This document shows, piece after piece, positions 36,785 through 47,981 of a DNA stretch of 64,000 bases. The notes under the pieces are model-generated. The model was not told the origin of the DNA and ran no database searches. It saw nothing but the letters and a program-made list of their open reading frames with translations. The position numbers and the translations under genes are program-made. This stretch comes from Harmothoe impar (taxonomy: Eukaryota; Annelida; Polychaeta; Phyllodocida; Polynoidae), in contig OX381718.1 in the NCBI GenBank assembly GCA_947462335.1, positions 41,880,976 to 41,944,975 on the forward strand. Direction: 5' to 3'. How positions within the stretch are numbered: the first letter of the stretch is position 1; the number at the start of each line of letters is the position of its first letter.

Positions 36785-37290
36785 AAACGCCCCTATGCCT
36801 GATTATAAACCCCACTATATGATCCTATGCACCTACATCTGTCACAATAAAGGAGCCTATACCTAAATACATGTCCTAGTTCCCAATCCTATGCCCCTAT
36901 ATATATGGTTATATACACTGATATAATATTATGATCATAAACCACTAGACCGGATGCCAATTCCCCACATCTGGTACTAGGCCCCTATATATGACAATAT
37001 GCCACTATAGATTATCCTAGGCGCCTGTGTGTAATCATTATAGATGCCTGTAAATGATCCTATGCTTCTATATCTGGTATGAGGACCTTATAACTGACTC
37101 CATGCTCCTATACCTGATCTAACGCCCCAAAACTGGATCCCCGCCCCTTTATCTGATCCTAAACACCTAGCTATGATATATCATATGCCACAATATACAC
37201 GTATATGTGATTCTATGCCCTATACACTATCTGATTCTAGACCCCTATATTGAACCTTATTGCACTTCTTTCTAATTCTAGGACCTGGAA
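36785..37290. repeat. Degenerate minisatellite, about 20-25 bp units
   Basis: Variants of 'cctatatctgatcctatgccc' recur through this block with spacing of roughly 20-25 bp and many substitutions. It lies between the kinase 3' UTR and the convergent MIC gene. No coding potential seen. Confidence 0.6.
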
Positions 37291-37782
37291 ACCTAATCTG
37301 AGACACTAATATTTCATTATGTGTAATTCATATTAACCTGCCTCTGGTTCAATGAACTCCTTGAATGTTAATGCCCTCTGGTGGTTTATCAAAACACTAA
37401 CAATTGGTACCTGGGCTTTCACACACAGAATAATTGGCATAATAGAGGCATTCAGCTGACTGACCTGGCCCAGAATTTCACTAAAATATAGTGTCTACTC
37501 CTTATATTGATCAATATAAAACTGTAAAGAGTAGCTGAACAATCAATCTGATTAACAAATTCCATTTATTAACCAATCACCATCCAACAACAATTGCTTA
37601 CATCCTTTCATTTCTATTTTTTGAACCAAAGTCCTAGCTGGCAAAAAAAAACAACTTTGGTTTTTATACATGTATTCCACAGTTGGAAGTGAATACCCAT
37701 ATTAAGCACTGCTAGATCATATTGACAACGGTGTATCAAAATGAACCTTCAATAAAACTTATTAATTAGTTAATTATTTAAG

Positions 37783-37929
37783 TTACTTTGAGGATCGGGA
37801 GGCGTATAAATCCTGGTCCTCTGGCCTTGACTGTCCGGGGTCCCCGACAGCCGGTGTCGTTGGTGCAGACGCACTCTTATCTTGCATTATAGTTGTGTCC
37901 TTGTTTGATGTCTCTTGTGATTTGTCAGC
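37783..37929 (-). CDS. C-terminal coding exon of the MIC26/27-like gene
   Basis: On the minus strand an acceptor (tttgaattacag) is followed by 48 open codons and TAA. Only this frame stays open; the other two hit stops quickly. The peptide is polar (Ser/Thr/Asp/Pro) and ends GQSRPEDQDLYASRSSK, close to the conserved C-terminal tail of MIC27 proteins. An rc-AATAAA hexamer at about 37565 could terminate the minus-strand transcript. The connection to the preceding exon is uncertain. Confidence 0.72.
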   Translation of the reverse strand, partial: ADKSQETSNKDTTIMQDKSASAPTTPAVGDPGQSRPEDQDLYASRSSK

Positions 37930-40900
37930 CTGTAATTCAAACACATGGTTGAGTTATTTCAAGTTTTATTTACTTTTCGCAGGGGTGGGCAGCTGTCGCC
38001 ATGTCGCCAAAAAGTGGCGACACTGTCCCCTGAAATTGGCGACAATGCTCTGAGGCTACCCTCCTGAGATCAAGCTTTTAAAAACTGAAAGATTTTGTAA
38101 ATATTCCAACTAGAACCATAGTTATAATCTATTTTTAAATCGCATGGGAAAACACTATTTGGCTTCAATATTTCCAAAATCTTCCTGTTCCTACAGTTCC
38201 CTTTATAGTCTACAAAATATGTCCTGCAGGCCCTCTCCCCTATTAAACCTTCCTAGTCCTATTTGGGCATCACTTTCTTGGTGAAATTTTCTCACCCTCC
38301 ACCAACGCAATGGCTGACCCTCTACTGTGTCCTATTTACTCAATGCCAATCCCTCTTCCCTTAAATTTTACCCCTGAATATATTCTTCATTTGCATTGCT
38401 ATTTTGGAAATAATATATTCTTCTTTTGAGATTGAAACCGGCTGTGACTTCCACATGTTACACTTATATTTGGGTACTGGTGTTTACTGCCTCTGTCTGG
38501 CCCTTTCTAAAGATACCTAGGTCTGCCCCTGAACACTCCCCCCCTCCATTTGAAGCAGTGTTTGTCTATATGTATGAACAGACTACGCCCTACCTGATAG
38601 TAATTGTTACCAAAATGTAAGCTAAATGTTCTTTAGGCAGAAGCAACATTTATTGACTTTCCACAATCTTTCCCTCATATAATGTATTTCCAAACCTCCA
38701 TGATAGGCTAGATACAAAGCTAAGCCATAACCATAACAAAAATGGTGGGCTAAAATGCATCAGAACACACTTTTTGAAGGCTAAAATTTCTAAAATGTCC
38801 ATGGCGATGCTCCAGACCCCCTGAAATGACCGCAATGCGTTGATGTCTACTTGAATTCTGTATTTGATATCAAAATAAATTATCTCCATTTGTGTTGTGA
38901 ATTTGACTTTAAATGTATGAAGATCCCCTTGTTTAACACAATTACAAACATTTTCTATGGGGGGGGGGGGGGGAGAGGGGTACATAAGTTCCGCGTATCT
39001 TTCTGATCGCTTGGCTACAGGACATCCTATATTGGCTCCAGGGTCTTAACGTATGCCCACCCCTGATTTTGGACAAAACAAGTTAACATATATTCAGAAA
39101 GCCCGGCCACTTGGTCTATCTTTACAGCAGGTATTTACTTGCGCTAGTCTGTCAAAGCTCTTAATACAGTAATATGTATACCTAACATGAGTAACAATGA
39201 TTATGTGATAGATACCCCACGATTATATCAAAATAACCAGGACAGACTGGCTAGTGCCCTCATCGGTTTGTCTTAGGGAGTGGTCATTTTTTAACAACAG
39301 GGGGGGTCGGTGGATTTTCGCGCGAGCGGGTCGAAATTTTTTTGGTCTCCCCCTCAGGCAAGTTGAAATTGAGCGCGGCCGACCCCTTTGAGCTATAGTA
39401 ACGCGCGGGCTTATCCACTAAAAAGGGGTGCAATTTTTTTGGTCCCCCCCTCAAGAGGGGTCCACATTTTTTTGGTCCCTCCCCCCCAAATCCACCAACC
39501 CCCCCCCCCCTGTTGTTAAAAAATGACCACTCCCTTAGCCCTCCATCGTGGGTTAAATATAATTTAAAGCTGATACCTCTGTGCAATCTAATAAATTTCA
39601 GAGTCAAATTATGCATTCTTCTGAATCTACAAACCTATCTGATATATATTCTATCTTTAATCATTTTACCTTCCTTACATTTCTATGTACAAAAGGAATA
39701 AAGATACCGATGGTGGTCGAGCAATGCTCGAATTAGACTACCTATTCAAGAAATGGCAATAAAATTTTAAGATGTTTTTCTAAGATGCTCGCACCTACAT
39801 GCCATATTCTAATCCCCATATTTGCATTAGGTGTCAGATGCTTTGACACCTCTGACAAATAATGCAGGTTCAACTAGGTTTCATTTGATACCAAACATGC
39901 CTTTATAGGGTGTGGTTTATACAGTTTTATAGGGTTTTTAGAATGATACGACAGCACTAAAGGCGCCATAATCACACATCTTGTTCAGCTTATCGGATTC
40001 TCTAAAGTTAGAGGAACAGCTTAAATATAAGAGTTCGGCCTCTATGCAAGACTTTATGGTAAAGGGGTGACACATTGATATTAAAAGACCCCACGTGCCT
40101 TATTTTCAGCTGCAGGGGCAGACTTTTCTGATGGTTTGGATGATACTGATTCCCAGACGCCCATGGCCTCCTGTTTGATCCTGTTGAGTGCAGTTGAGGA
40201 GATGTCCACGGCCTGGTTGGGGTAGCACACCGCGGCAGCCGTCGTCATGGACGCACTCGCTAACACGGCCTTACGGATCACGCCACCTGGGGGACGGAAT
40301 GGGTGACATTCATGTATAACTTCTCGAGATAAATCCTACAAAGTAGACATTGCAGTAAGATATCCTAGTGTGTGCTTGTAACTAGAAAGGCTGTTTACAA
40401 AGTGGAAATGAGCCTGAGTATGGAAATTCAAATGATTCGAACTGAGTGAAAATACGCTGTACCGATTAGACGCAATATAACATTCAAAGAAGCACTCCAT
40501 GCGTCATGTGGTCCTAGGCTACGGTAGTGTCCGCAAAGCTGATAATCGTGATCAAGTGGGCTAATAGGTACCAGGTATGAGTATCCCCCTGTCCATACTG
40601 TGGCATACAACTTTTTTTTTCCCGCGAATCTTGCACAAATATTTACAGCCCAAAATATAAAGGTATGACCAAAGTATACTATAAGGATAAATGATGAAAT
40701 CTGTTTTCCAGAAAAACAATGGCTTACCCTTGTAGCCGGCGACGACTCCCCCGAGGCCAGCCACGGTGATGAGACCGGCACGCTGCAGGATAGCAGAGTC
40801 CTGCTGCACCCGGGTCTTGGCGTCTGGAACAACATTAAGATATGGGTGAAGACAGCTGCTTCACAAAAGAAAATCAATTTTAAAATTTAAAAGAAAATCT

Positions 40901-43900
40901 AGGTTTGGTCTGTATGGGCCCTGTGAACCTGCTCTCAGACCAGCCTTCGGCTGTGTCGGTTTTATAGCAATGGAGATATCTATCTTCACAAAAATTGTAT
41001 TCATTTTTTTGGTTGTATTTAGTGGCCAGCCACTTTCTTGATAGACAATAATGTTAATTGCAGACCACCCATAATACAGGCTGTAAAGGTATCATCACCC
41101 AACAGTTATCGGCTGGTTATCTAATGTCTGTGTGTCTTATAGCCAATGTTCCGTCTTGTCTAGTCTCGTGTTTTTTCTACCTCATTTTCCATTGAATTTG
41201 TCATCTCATACACTTCATATTACATTGTATTAACAAATGTGAAAACTGATTGATCTGATATTGAATACTGATACTTTTGATACATATTGACTTCAACATA
41301 CCACTTTTTGTATATTGTGAGAAGCTCAATAAAACTTTCAAAACTCAAAAAAAGAGGTCATTATCTTTGATTGTCTTTCATGACCCCCCCCCCCCCTCAG
41401 TTGGGGTGCTAGGCGAGGTACATGACATTATATATCTATGGTTTATGGGTTGTATGGTGCTTACAATAAATTCTCACATGCCTGTGCCAGGGCTGCATTC
41501 ATGCATCCTGATATTAAATACATAATCCCATTCAAAGATAACTAAAGGCTAGTAGAGTTAGCCTGCAGAGATACCACTGAGGGGACGACAAACAGTAGGA
41601 AATCATTAACATTTTGGTAAAAAAATTAGGAAAAGTGACATCTCTACCCAGGAGCTAGTTACCTTTGAGGTACTCTGTGGTGACATTGAAGGCGTTCTTG
41701 GTGACATCGATGGCCCCCTGCATGCCCTCCATGCCGTCCCAGACAGCCTTCCGGCCGGTGGACACCACCTCGCGGTACTGTGTGACCGGCTCAGGGATGT
41801 AGACTAACTCCGGCTGGGTAGGCTCTCCATACAGCGGGAACTAAAGAACAAAAGATATAGCTTACAACATGGTCATAGTTCTTGGTGGTGCATGAGCTGC
41901 ACCTATAGTCTGGGCCGACCCCATAAGCCACAATCGAGAGCTGACTTTATCATAGCATAGTAGCAAAGACTTATAGCATCGGCATGCCTCTACATGGATA
42001 AAAATCGACACGGGCGACACGGCCCTTTAAGGCCTTTTTAAAAATCGACGGACACAGGAAAATCAGGGATAAAAATCGACCCACAGGAGTTTTTCTCTAA
42101 GTTCTTATATACCTAAAAATCGACACGATGCCATTGCCCTCCTGCTAAAATTCGACACGGCGACATGGTCAAAATTGTGGGTACCCATGTAGAGGCACAT
42201 CGGCCCAGGGTCAGGGTGCGGCTTATTAGGGATGTCATTGGTATCCAATTTATTCCGATTTCGATTATCACTATTTTGGTCTCGAAATTCCGATTTTTTT
42301 CGATTTTTCGATACAGACAAATAATAGCTAAATAATGTTCAAAAGACATGTTTTTGCCTGCTTTTCAAGCTCAAATAGAATTCATAATACCCAACATAAT
42401 CACAGGCTAGATGATAGAGTGTTGAGTTACATAAAATTATATAGCAGAACCATTTGCTTCTTTGGTGCCTTGAGGGTCCAGTTTTAGTAATGCAAATAAA
42501 TGGCCAATAATGCCTTAATCTTCCTTATTTCTACACTTAAATTAAGCTTTTTTACAGGATAAAAGTAGGTCAAAAAGTGTATCGATTTTGCCCTTTTGTC
42601 GATACGATAATCGGAAATCTAAAAATACCGAAATTTCGATTTGGTAGGTATCGATGACATCCCTACGGCTTATACGCAAGTTTTTACTACTATAGCACAG
42701 TACTAAAAGCAGGGATGAAAGTCGACTATGTCAAAAAAACTTGAAGATATAACATACCTCATAACTACATTATAGAGCATATGAATGTTTATGCATCTAT
42801 AGACACATATATCTAGTGCTGTGCAGCAGGATTTGGCATGTCTATATTCTCCTGGACGTCATCTCCTGCTGAGGAGAAGCATTTGTCATGTCCATGTGAT
42901 CATGGACGTTATCTCCAGCTGAGAAGAATGAGAAATCTGTCCATACACTCTCCATGCATAGCACCTTAGTTTCAGTGGCTAAGCCTCATGTGAAGAGTGT
43001 AAATGCATAGGACTATAGAGGAGAGAGAGGGCTTCAAGGTTTCTCAAGTTAACTTGAAATTGGCTGAGAAAAACTTGACACTGAGATCAGTGTGGTGTAG
43101 CCTGTCTGTGTATGGGTAGGACCACTGAGGATGAACCAGTGATGATTCTGCTGTCTTATCATAGGATTACACAAACAAAATAAGTTTGTTTGAGTTTATA
43201 TTGAGTAATTATCAAATATATTCTAATCCTGATTATATTTTTTTGATTTAAAAAAAACTTGATTTCAGGGAAAAACTTGAAGACTTTCATCCCTGTAAAA
43301 GTCACCTTAATCAGATCCCACGTGCGGCTTATAGGATCGCCCCAAAGTCGGGTGCGGCTTATACGCGAATTAGGCGTATACACAAGGTTTTACGGTAAGC
43401 TGCACCCTGACCCTGGGCTGATCCTACTGCTGATCTAACTCGCGTATTAGCCGTGACTTATAAGCGAGGTTTTATGGTAATTGAGTATTTAGGGACAGCA
43501 TAGTCAAGTGGTTTAATGCAGTATCATAATTAACACTTTCCCTTGCCCATATTTAATGTATGCCACCATAGAACCCGGGGCACTCTCGCATTTTACCAAA
43601 TTTTACCTCTACACTACTAGCAATCATGGATTTTGCAAAAAAAAATTTATAACATTCCATGACTTTCCATGACCTGTGGGAACCATGACTATGCCCGTTT
43701 GTCTGCATCATGCAGCCCTTGTTAGTAACCTGTCAGTGCGGCATGCAACATCGGCAAGTTCCTGGTTAGCGCTGCATTGGTGCATGACAACATTTTCTAT
43801 GACAGTGAAACTCAGTCAGATCACGACAATATTCGGAATGCCGATTTAGAAAGTAGTCACTGTTTAACAAGGGCTGGAGATTTAAGCAGGAAGCAAAAGT

Positions 43901-44148
43901 AGGGTCAGATGACAGAAAACACACTTTTATTTTAGGCCTTGTGCAGGCAATTTGTGCATTCAATGAGAGGGCACACAGAAAAACGTCTGAACAATATTTA
44001 CCTCTGATGGTTTCACCATTTTGGTGTCGTGGCAGTGCTCGCAGGGTTCGGCTTTAGGCTCGGTCGTCTCGGCAGCCATGACAGTCGAGCTGACCAGCGG
44101 CACGGTGGCCACCAACGCACCAGCAGGAATAATCACCCGGGACAGCAT
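37783..44148 (-). CDS. MIC26/MIC27 (APOO/APOOL)-like MICOS complex subunit
   Basis: MICOS subunits of this family sit in the mitochondrial inner membrane and shape cristae. Exons from 5' to 3' on the minus strand: 44148-44002 (starts MLSRVIIPAG, hydrophobic N-terminus, 49 codons), 41840-41663 (FPLYGEP...YIPEPV, then VWDGMEGMQGAIDVT), 40823-40728 (LQRAGLITVAGLGGVVAGYKG), 40286 towards 40081 (GGVIRKAVLASAS, CYPNQAVDIS), and 37929-37783 (ADKSQETSNKD to GQSRPEDQDLYASRSSK, stop). The Gly-rich membrane segment followed by CYPxQAV is the family core, and the last exon resembles the PED-x-D-x-Y tail of vertebrate MIC27. Phases agree for the first four exons. If exon 4 is not spliced it ends at TAA 40081 (208 residues); joining it to the last exon needs a weak GGG|gtcttt donor or an unseen exon. 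The start ATG directly follows an acceptor (ccatttag). Confidence 0.88.
38950..39270. other. No gene seen within MIC-gene intron
   Basis: A poly-G tract at 38958 and ordinary AT-rich sequence precede the Harbinger-like MITE. Confidence 0.4.
39277..39533. mobile_element. PIF/Harbinger-like MITE with TTA target duplication
   Basis: Inverted termini gggagtggtcattttttaac at the left and its complement at the right, flanked by TTA on each side (39274-39276, 39534-39536). A 3-bp TTA target and G-rich termini fit PIF/Harbinger. The interior is G/C-tract rich ('ttttggtccc' repeats). Confidence 0.8.
41985..42197. mobile_element. hAT-like MITE (family H1), copy 2
   Basis: Same TGCCTCTACATGG terminus as 22476-22680, ending cccatgtagaggca at 42197. 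Flanks catcggca (41977-41984) and catcggcc (42198-42205) match at 7 of 8 positions. The interior 'aaaaatcgacacgggcgaca' is inverted relative to copy 1. Confidence 0.88.
42227..42665. mobile_element. hAT-like MITE with perfect 8-bp target duplication CGGCTTAT
   Basis: Inverted termini TAGGGATGTCAT (42227) and ATGACATCCCTA (ending 42665), followed inward by 'cgatt'-rich complementary sequence. Direct repeats CGGCTTAT occupy 42219-42226 and 42666-42673. 439 bp, no ORF. It sits inside an older 'gcggcttatacgc' repeat. Confidence 0.92.
42710..43295. mobile_element. 586-bp element with CAGGGATGAAAGTC termini
   Basis: CAGGGATGAAAGTC begins at 42710 and its complement ends at 43295, with TAAAAG immediately outside both ends (42704-42709, 43296-43301). 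It interrupts the same host repeat as the element at 42227-42665. No transposase ORF. Confidence 0.8.
43296..43490. repeat. Remaining right part of the host 'gcggcttatacgcg' repeat
   Basis: Contains 'acgtgcggcttataggatcg', 'gtgcggcttatacgcgaatt' and 'ataagcgaggttttatggta', continuous in pattern with 42206-42226 and 42674-42703 once the two insertions are ignored. Confidence 0.65.
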
Positions 44149-44189
44149 CTAAATGGTGAGGAAGAACAATATGCCAGTTGTCATATAAT

Positions 44190-44430
44190 ATTATCTACGA
44201 CTTTAAGGACGGCAAACCAGTAATGCATTAACTTGATCAATGCATCATGCCTTTTCGTCATGATGCATGAATGCAGGCCTGGTGAGTAACTCGCCAGTAC
44301 TGCATTTAAGCATCATGCCGACACTATGGGGCTGATCGAGGCACTCCTGAAAGGTCCCTATAATGTATGAATAGGTCTACATCACCGGCGAGTTACTCGC
44401 CGGGGCTCCATTGGTGCAACATAAAGCATG
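44190..44430. mobile_element. piggyBac-like palindromic MITE (family P), copy
   Basis: 'actttaaggacggcaaacca' then 'gtcatgatgcatgaatgcag' facing 'ctgcatttaagcatcatg', and a second 'ggcgagttactcgccgg' hairpin near 44390. Located just upstream of the MIC-gene start exon. Confidence 0.6.
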
Positions 44431-44670
44431 ATGACAGCCATCCTCTAACATAGACTTCTACAGATGGGCATCTTTTATACAGCAGTACATTCCAGTTTCC
44501 CTTTAACATACTGGTATCTCTTTATCCCTCGATGAATGAAAACTAACACTAGACAGATTCCAGTTTATGGCAGTTTATTCACTCAAACACCAGCCTTGAT
44601 TCTCGGGAGAAGCCAGCAGGAGCCCTGGTCGCTATGGTCAGACAAGGGGTCTAGCTACCTACTAGGTAAT

Positions 44671-44886
44671 GTAAAGGCGGTGATCCACTGCCGCGAATTT
44701 GCCACGAATTTCACTGGTGTTAACACGGGGAAAAGGTTCCAGCAGTGGATCACCAACGAGGGGCGTGCGACCTGCGAGTAAATTCGCAGAAATCTAAAAG
44801 TTTTGGTTTTTACGAGTGTACTCGCAAGTTTCTCTCGAACAACAACATTCACAGCTAACCAGCGGCAGTGGATCACCGGCTTAACA
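44671..44886. mobile_element. MITE with CGGTGATCCACTGCCGC termini
   Basis: 'cggtgatccactgccgc' (44679 onward) is inverted at 'gcggcagtggatcaccgg' (ending 44879). A further half-site 'cagcagtggatcacc' occurs inside. No ORF. Confidence 0.75.
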
Positions 44887-46949
44887 GTCTCGGACTCCCA
44901 GCCTAATACCGGTACTTTAGTATGGGCTGGGAGCAGGGCAGTCTAGGATTCCCAGCCCAATAGTATAGTATAGGCTGGGAGCAGGGCTGCATTTCCATTT
45001 TGCGCAAGTTTGGTGGCGCAAATCTTAAGTGTATTGGGGAATACACTCCAAACTACAGACAGATTCTGATCCACTTCAAGAGGGTAATTAATTTAGGTGG
45101 GGGCTGCTGTGTAATTAACGCCTATACTTGATTAAAATATGTGTATTGAGGTTAGATAACAGCCTGCTCCCAGACTATACAAATAGGATAGACGCTGGCG
45201 GAGGCTGGTCATGAACAGGTACTAGAAAAGTCACCTTTTGCTATTTTCTGTTCTAGTACATAAGACTAATGATGGCTACCACCATGGTATTAGAGCCATG
45301 GAGCTAGGCCTAAAAAACCTCCTGGCTGTGGTGGTACCGGCAGGCCTATATACGAAAAAGTTTAAAGATATACTGTGGAGATGTCACACTTCGAACTGAT
45401 CATCCCTCCATGAAGTGGCTTCTGAAGTTCTGAACTTTAGGTTCAAGGAAGCTAAGTGGTTCCATGTTTTCTGGGGCCAAGACTCAAGAGTCCTGGGTCA
45501 ATCTATGTTCTGGGGCCAAGTGTCCATCATCTCATGGGGCCATGTTCCTAGGGCTACATCGGCTAAATCATTTAACCGCTAGATCTATGTGTCCTAGGCC
45601 CTAGGGCTATGTGTATCGGGGGCCAGATGCCTGGGGCTCATCAAAGTTATTAATAAGTAGGGGCCTATTAGAAGGCTAAGGACACACATGATACGGTACC
45701 GGTAGAGATACGGGTCTCTCACCAGCTTCACAGGACAGCCTGTCTAGATACCGGTAGATCTACCTACTTGTTGTAGGCCTATGACTCTGAGGCTCAAGAG
45801 TTTCGAATTTCTTTTATGCCCCCCTCGTGATTGATAAATGAACAATCCCTAAATTAGGGAGGATTCATTATTTATGGTGTCACGGTACTAATTTGCACAG
45901 TGATATTCTGATATTTTCCTCTTTTTCACTATCAAGTGGCTCCATATGCGGTTCAAAATTTGATGGCGTTCATAAATGACACCTTAAACAAAAGCTGACG
46001 TCATTTCCGATCTTTTAAAAATATCCGTCAATATCGGAGTCAGATTAGATTTTGCGCTAGTTGCCATGGAAAAAGCATAGTCTGAATATGATCAATTTTT
46101 CAAGTGCCCCACCGACCTGTGACTTTGACTTTGACCTCTAAGTGTGACCCCTTGGTTACCATGGATACCAAAAACTTTTATAAACTTTTTTTAAACCAAG
46201 CATTGCCCATCTTCTGGTATGCCTATTATTACTCCCAGTCAAAATAGTGAGTGAAAATAGTCAAACCTCGATCTATACTTCAGACACTCGATCACCGTTT
46301 TTCGACTTACATGTTACATACCGTTGAGTTTAAGGGCCCCAGCGATTATAAATTGGAAGCTCCGTACCCCCAGTGCTTAGGCCTACATGAGGCCAGCGCT
46401 TTTTTGAAGTGTGTCTAAAGCGATGTAGTGAGACATTTGCTGGGAGTTTGAGGACAATTTTTGAAAATTTTGAAAATATTGATGTAATTTGGTAGAATAT
46501 AACATAGGCTCTTACCAAAATTCGCGACATTTCAACGTACCATATTCGCGACATTTCAAGGAATACCCCTAAAAAAAAAAGCCCCCCCCCCTAAGAATAG
46601 GGTACCGTAAAAAAAAGGACCCCCTCCCCATTGAATACCCCTAAAAAAATCCCCCCCCCCTTCAAATGCTCACCCCCACCCCGGCCATAAATAATGAACC
46701 CTAGCTCTCTTATATCAATTATTCAATGCCGATTGTCAATCACTCAACCATCAATTCAAATTTCATTCAATCAATGAATCATTGTCAATGGCACACGGGC
46801 GATAATAGGGAAGAATTGCATATAACACAAGTTACTGTATATTGATATATTCTGAGATCAGCACTAGTTTCAATAATTCCCTAACTGACACCAAACAGTA
46901 TTTTACACACCACAAACATGACCAAAACGATCAAAAGATCATAAATTTA
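44887..46949. other. No gene seen; C/G tracts and a possible older transposon
   Basis: 'agggaggattcattatttat' at about 45863 and its complement 'ataaataatgaaccct' at about 46694 may be the ends of an 830-bp element. Runs of C mark 46570-46670. 5' intron of the MIC gene. Confidence 0.4.
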
Positions 46950-47010
46950 CCTTGTCTAAAATGACGGTGACCTTCCAGTGTCGGCCCGGAAAGACTGTAG
47001 CGCCGCCCTG
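46950..47010 (-). other. Probable 5' UTR exon and CpG-containing promoter region of the MIC26/27-like gene
   Basis: On the minus strand, sequence reading GTCATTTTAGACAAG is followed by a gtaaat donor at 46949, the natural partner for the acceptor immediately before the ATG at 44148. Upstream on that strand (about 46970-47110) is GC-richer, CpG-containing sequence. The divergent oxygenase gene begins coding at 47982, so the two genes are head-to-head with about 1 kb between them, enough for separate promoters. Confidence 0.5.
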
Positions 47011-47484
47011 AGTCAAAAACTCGAACTATCCGATTCAGAAGAAGACGCTAGATGGCGCACCGGATATTCGGTGCGTCTCCCAGCTCCCGCCGCCAAGTTT
47101 TCCTGCTGCGCAAAATGGCTTGACATGTACTGGAACATTGACATGCATGGCCTAGTTTCATGGCCAAGTGGGTAACAATGAATTATGTAGAGTCTATGAG
47201 TGTATATAAATAACATGCTACCTAGATCTAAAATATCGGTCGTCTTGGCAGATGGCGCACTAGCTCTAGAATCTATTATAGTTGTAGCTGTTTTATATGT
47301 ACAATTAACCCATACCCCCCCTCCCAACTCATTGTTATTGCCCTGATTTAGGGACGAGTCATTTATTCAATTATTGCCAGCTGGGGGAGGGGCTTAGTGG
47401 ATCTGGGGGGGGGGGGGGTCACAATGAAAAACAAACCTTCATTGATAACCTTTCATGTTCGAAGGGGGCAGGCAAAATTATATA

Positions 47485-47753
47485 CAAGGATTAGAGAGTG
47501 GTAATTTTTCTAACAACGGGGGGGGGGGGGCGGTCGGGTCCCCCCCGAGGCAAGTTGAAATTGAGTGCAGCCGACCTCTTTGACTTGTCTGAGTTTGAGC
47601 TATAGCCCTAGTATTAAAACGTGAGGGGGGAGGGGGACACACATTTTTCCACGTGCTAGGTATAGAGGGGGGACGGGGGTAAACATTTTCGTGCCTCCCA
47701 ACACAATTTAACCCCCCCCCCCCCGCCCGTAATCAATAAATGAACACTCCCTT
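47485..47753. mobile_element. Harbinger-like MITE, diverged second copy
   Basis: 'gagagtggtaatttttctaa' and the right end 'aatgaacactccc' match the termini of 39277-39533, and the interior 'aagttgaaattgagtgcagc' matches its interior. Lies between the MIC gene and oxygenase A. Confidence 0.7.
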
Positions 47754-47981
47754 CCGGGTCAAGGGCCATCAACAACCTTAGCCCCAGGCATGATTGGTCT
47801 AGTTTTCAAAGTGGGTTAGATGGATATGAGATTAGCTATGGGTTCATGTATACATACTTTACACACTATCTAGATCTAGATCTGATATATCAGTCATCTT
47901 GGCATCTGGTGCAATTTAGGTCCTGTCATTAAGTTGTTGACGCAAAGAGTGAGAGACCGCTCAACCTATTTCATCATTATA

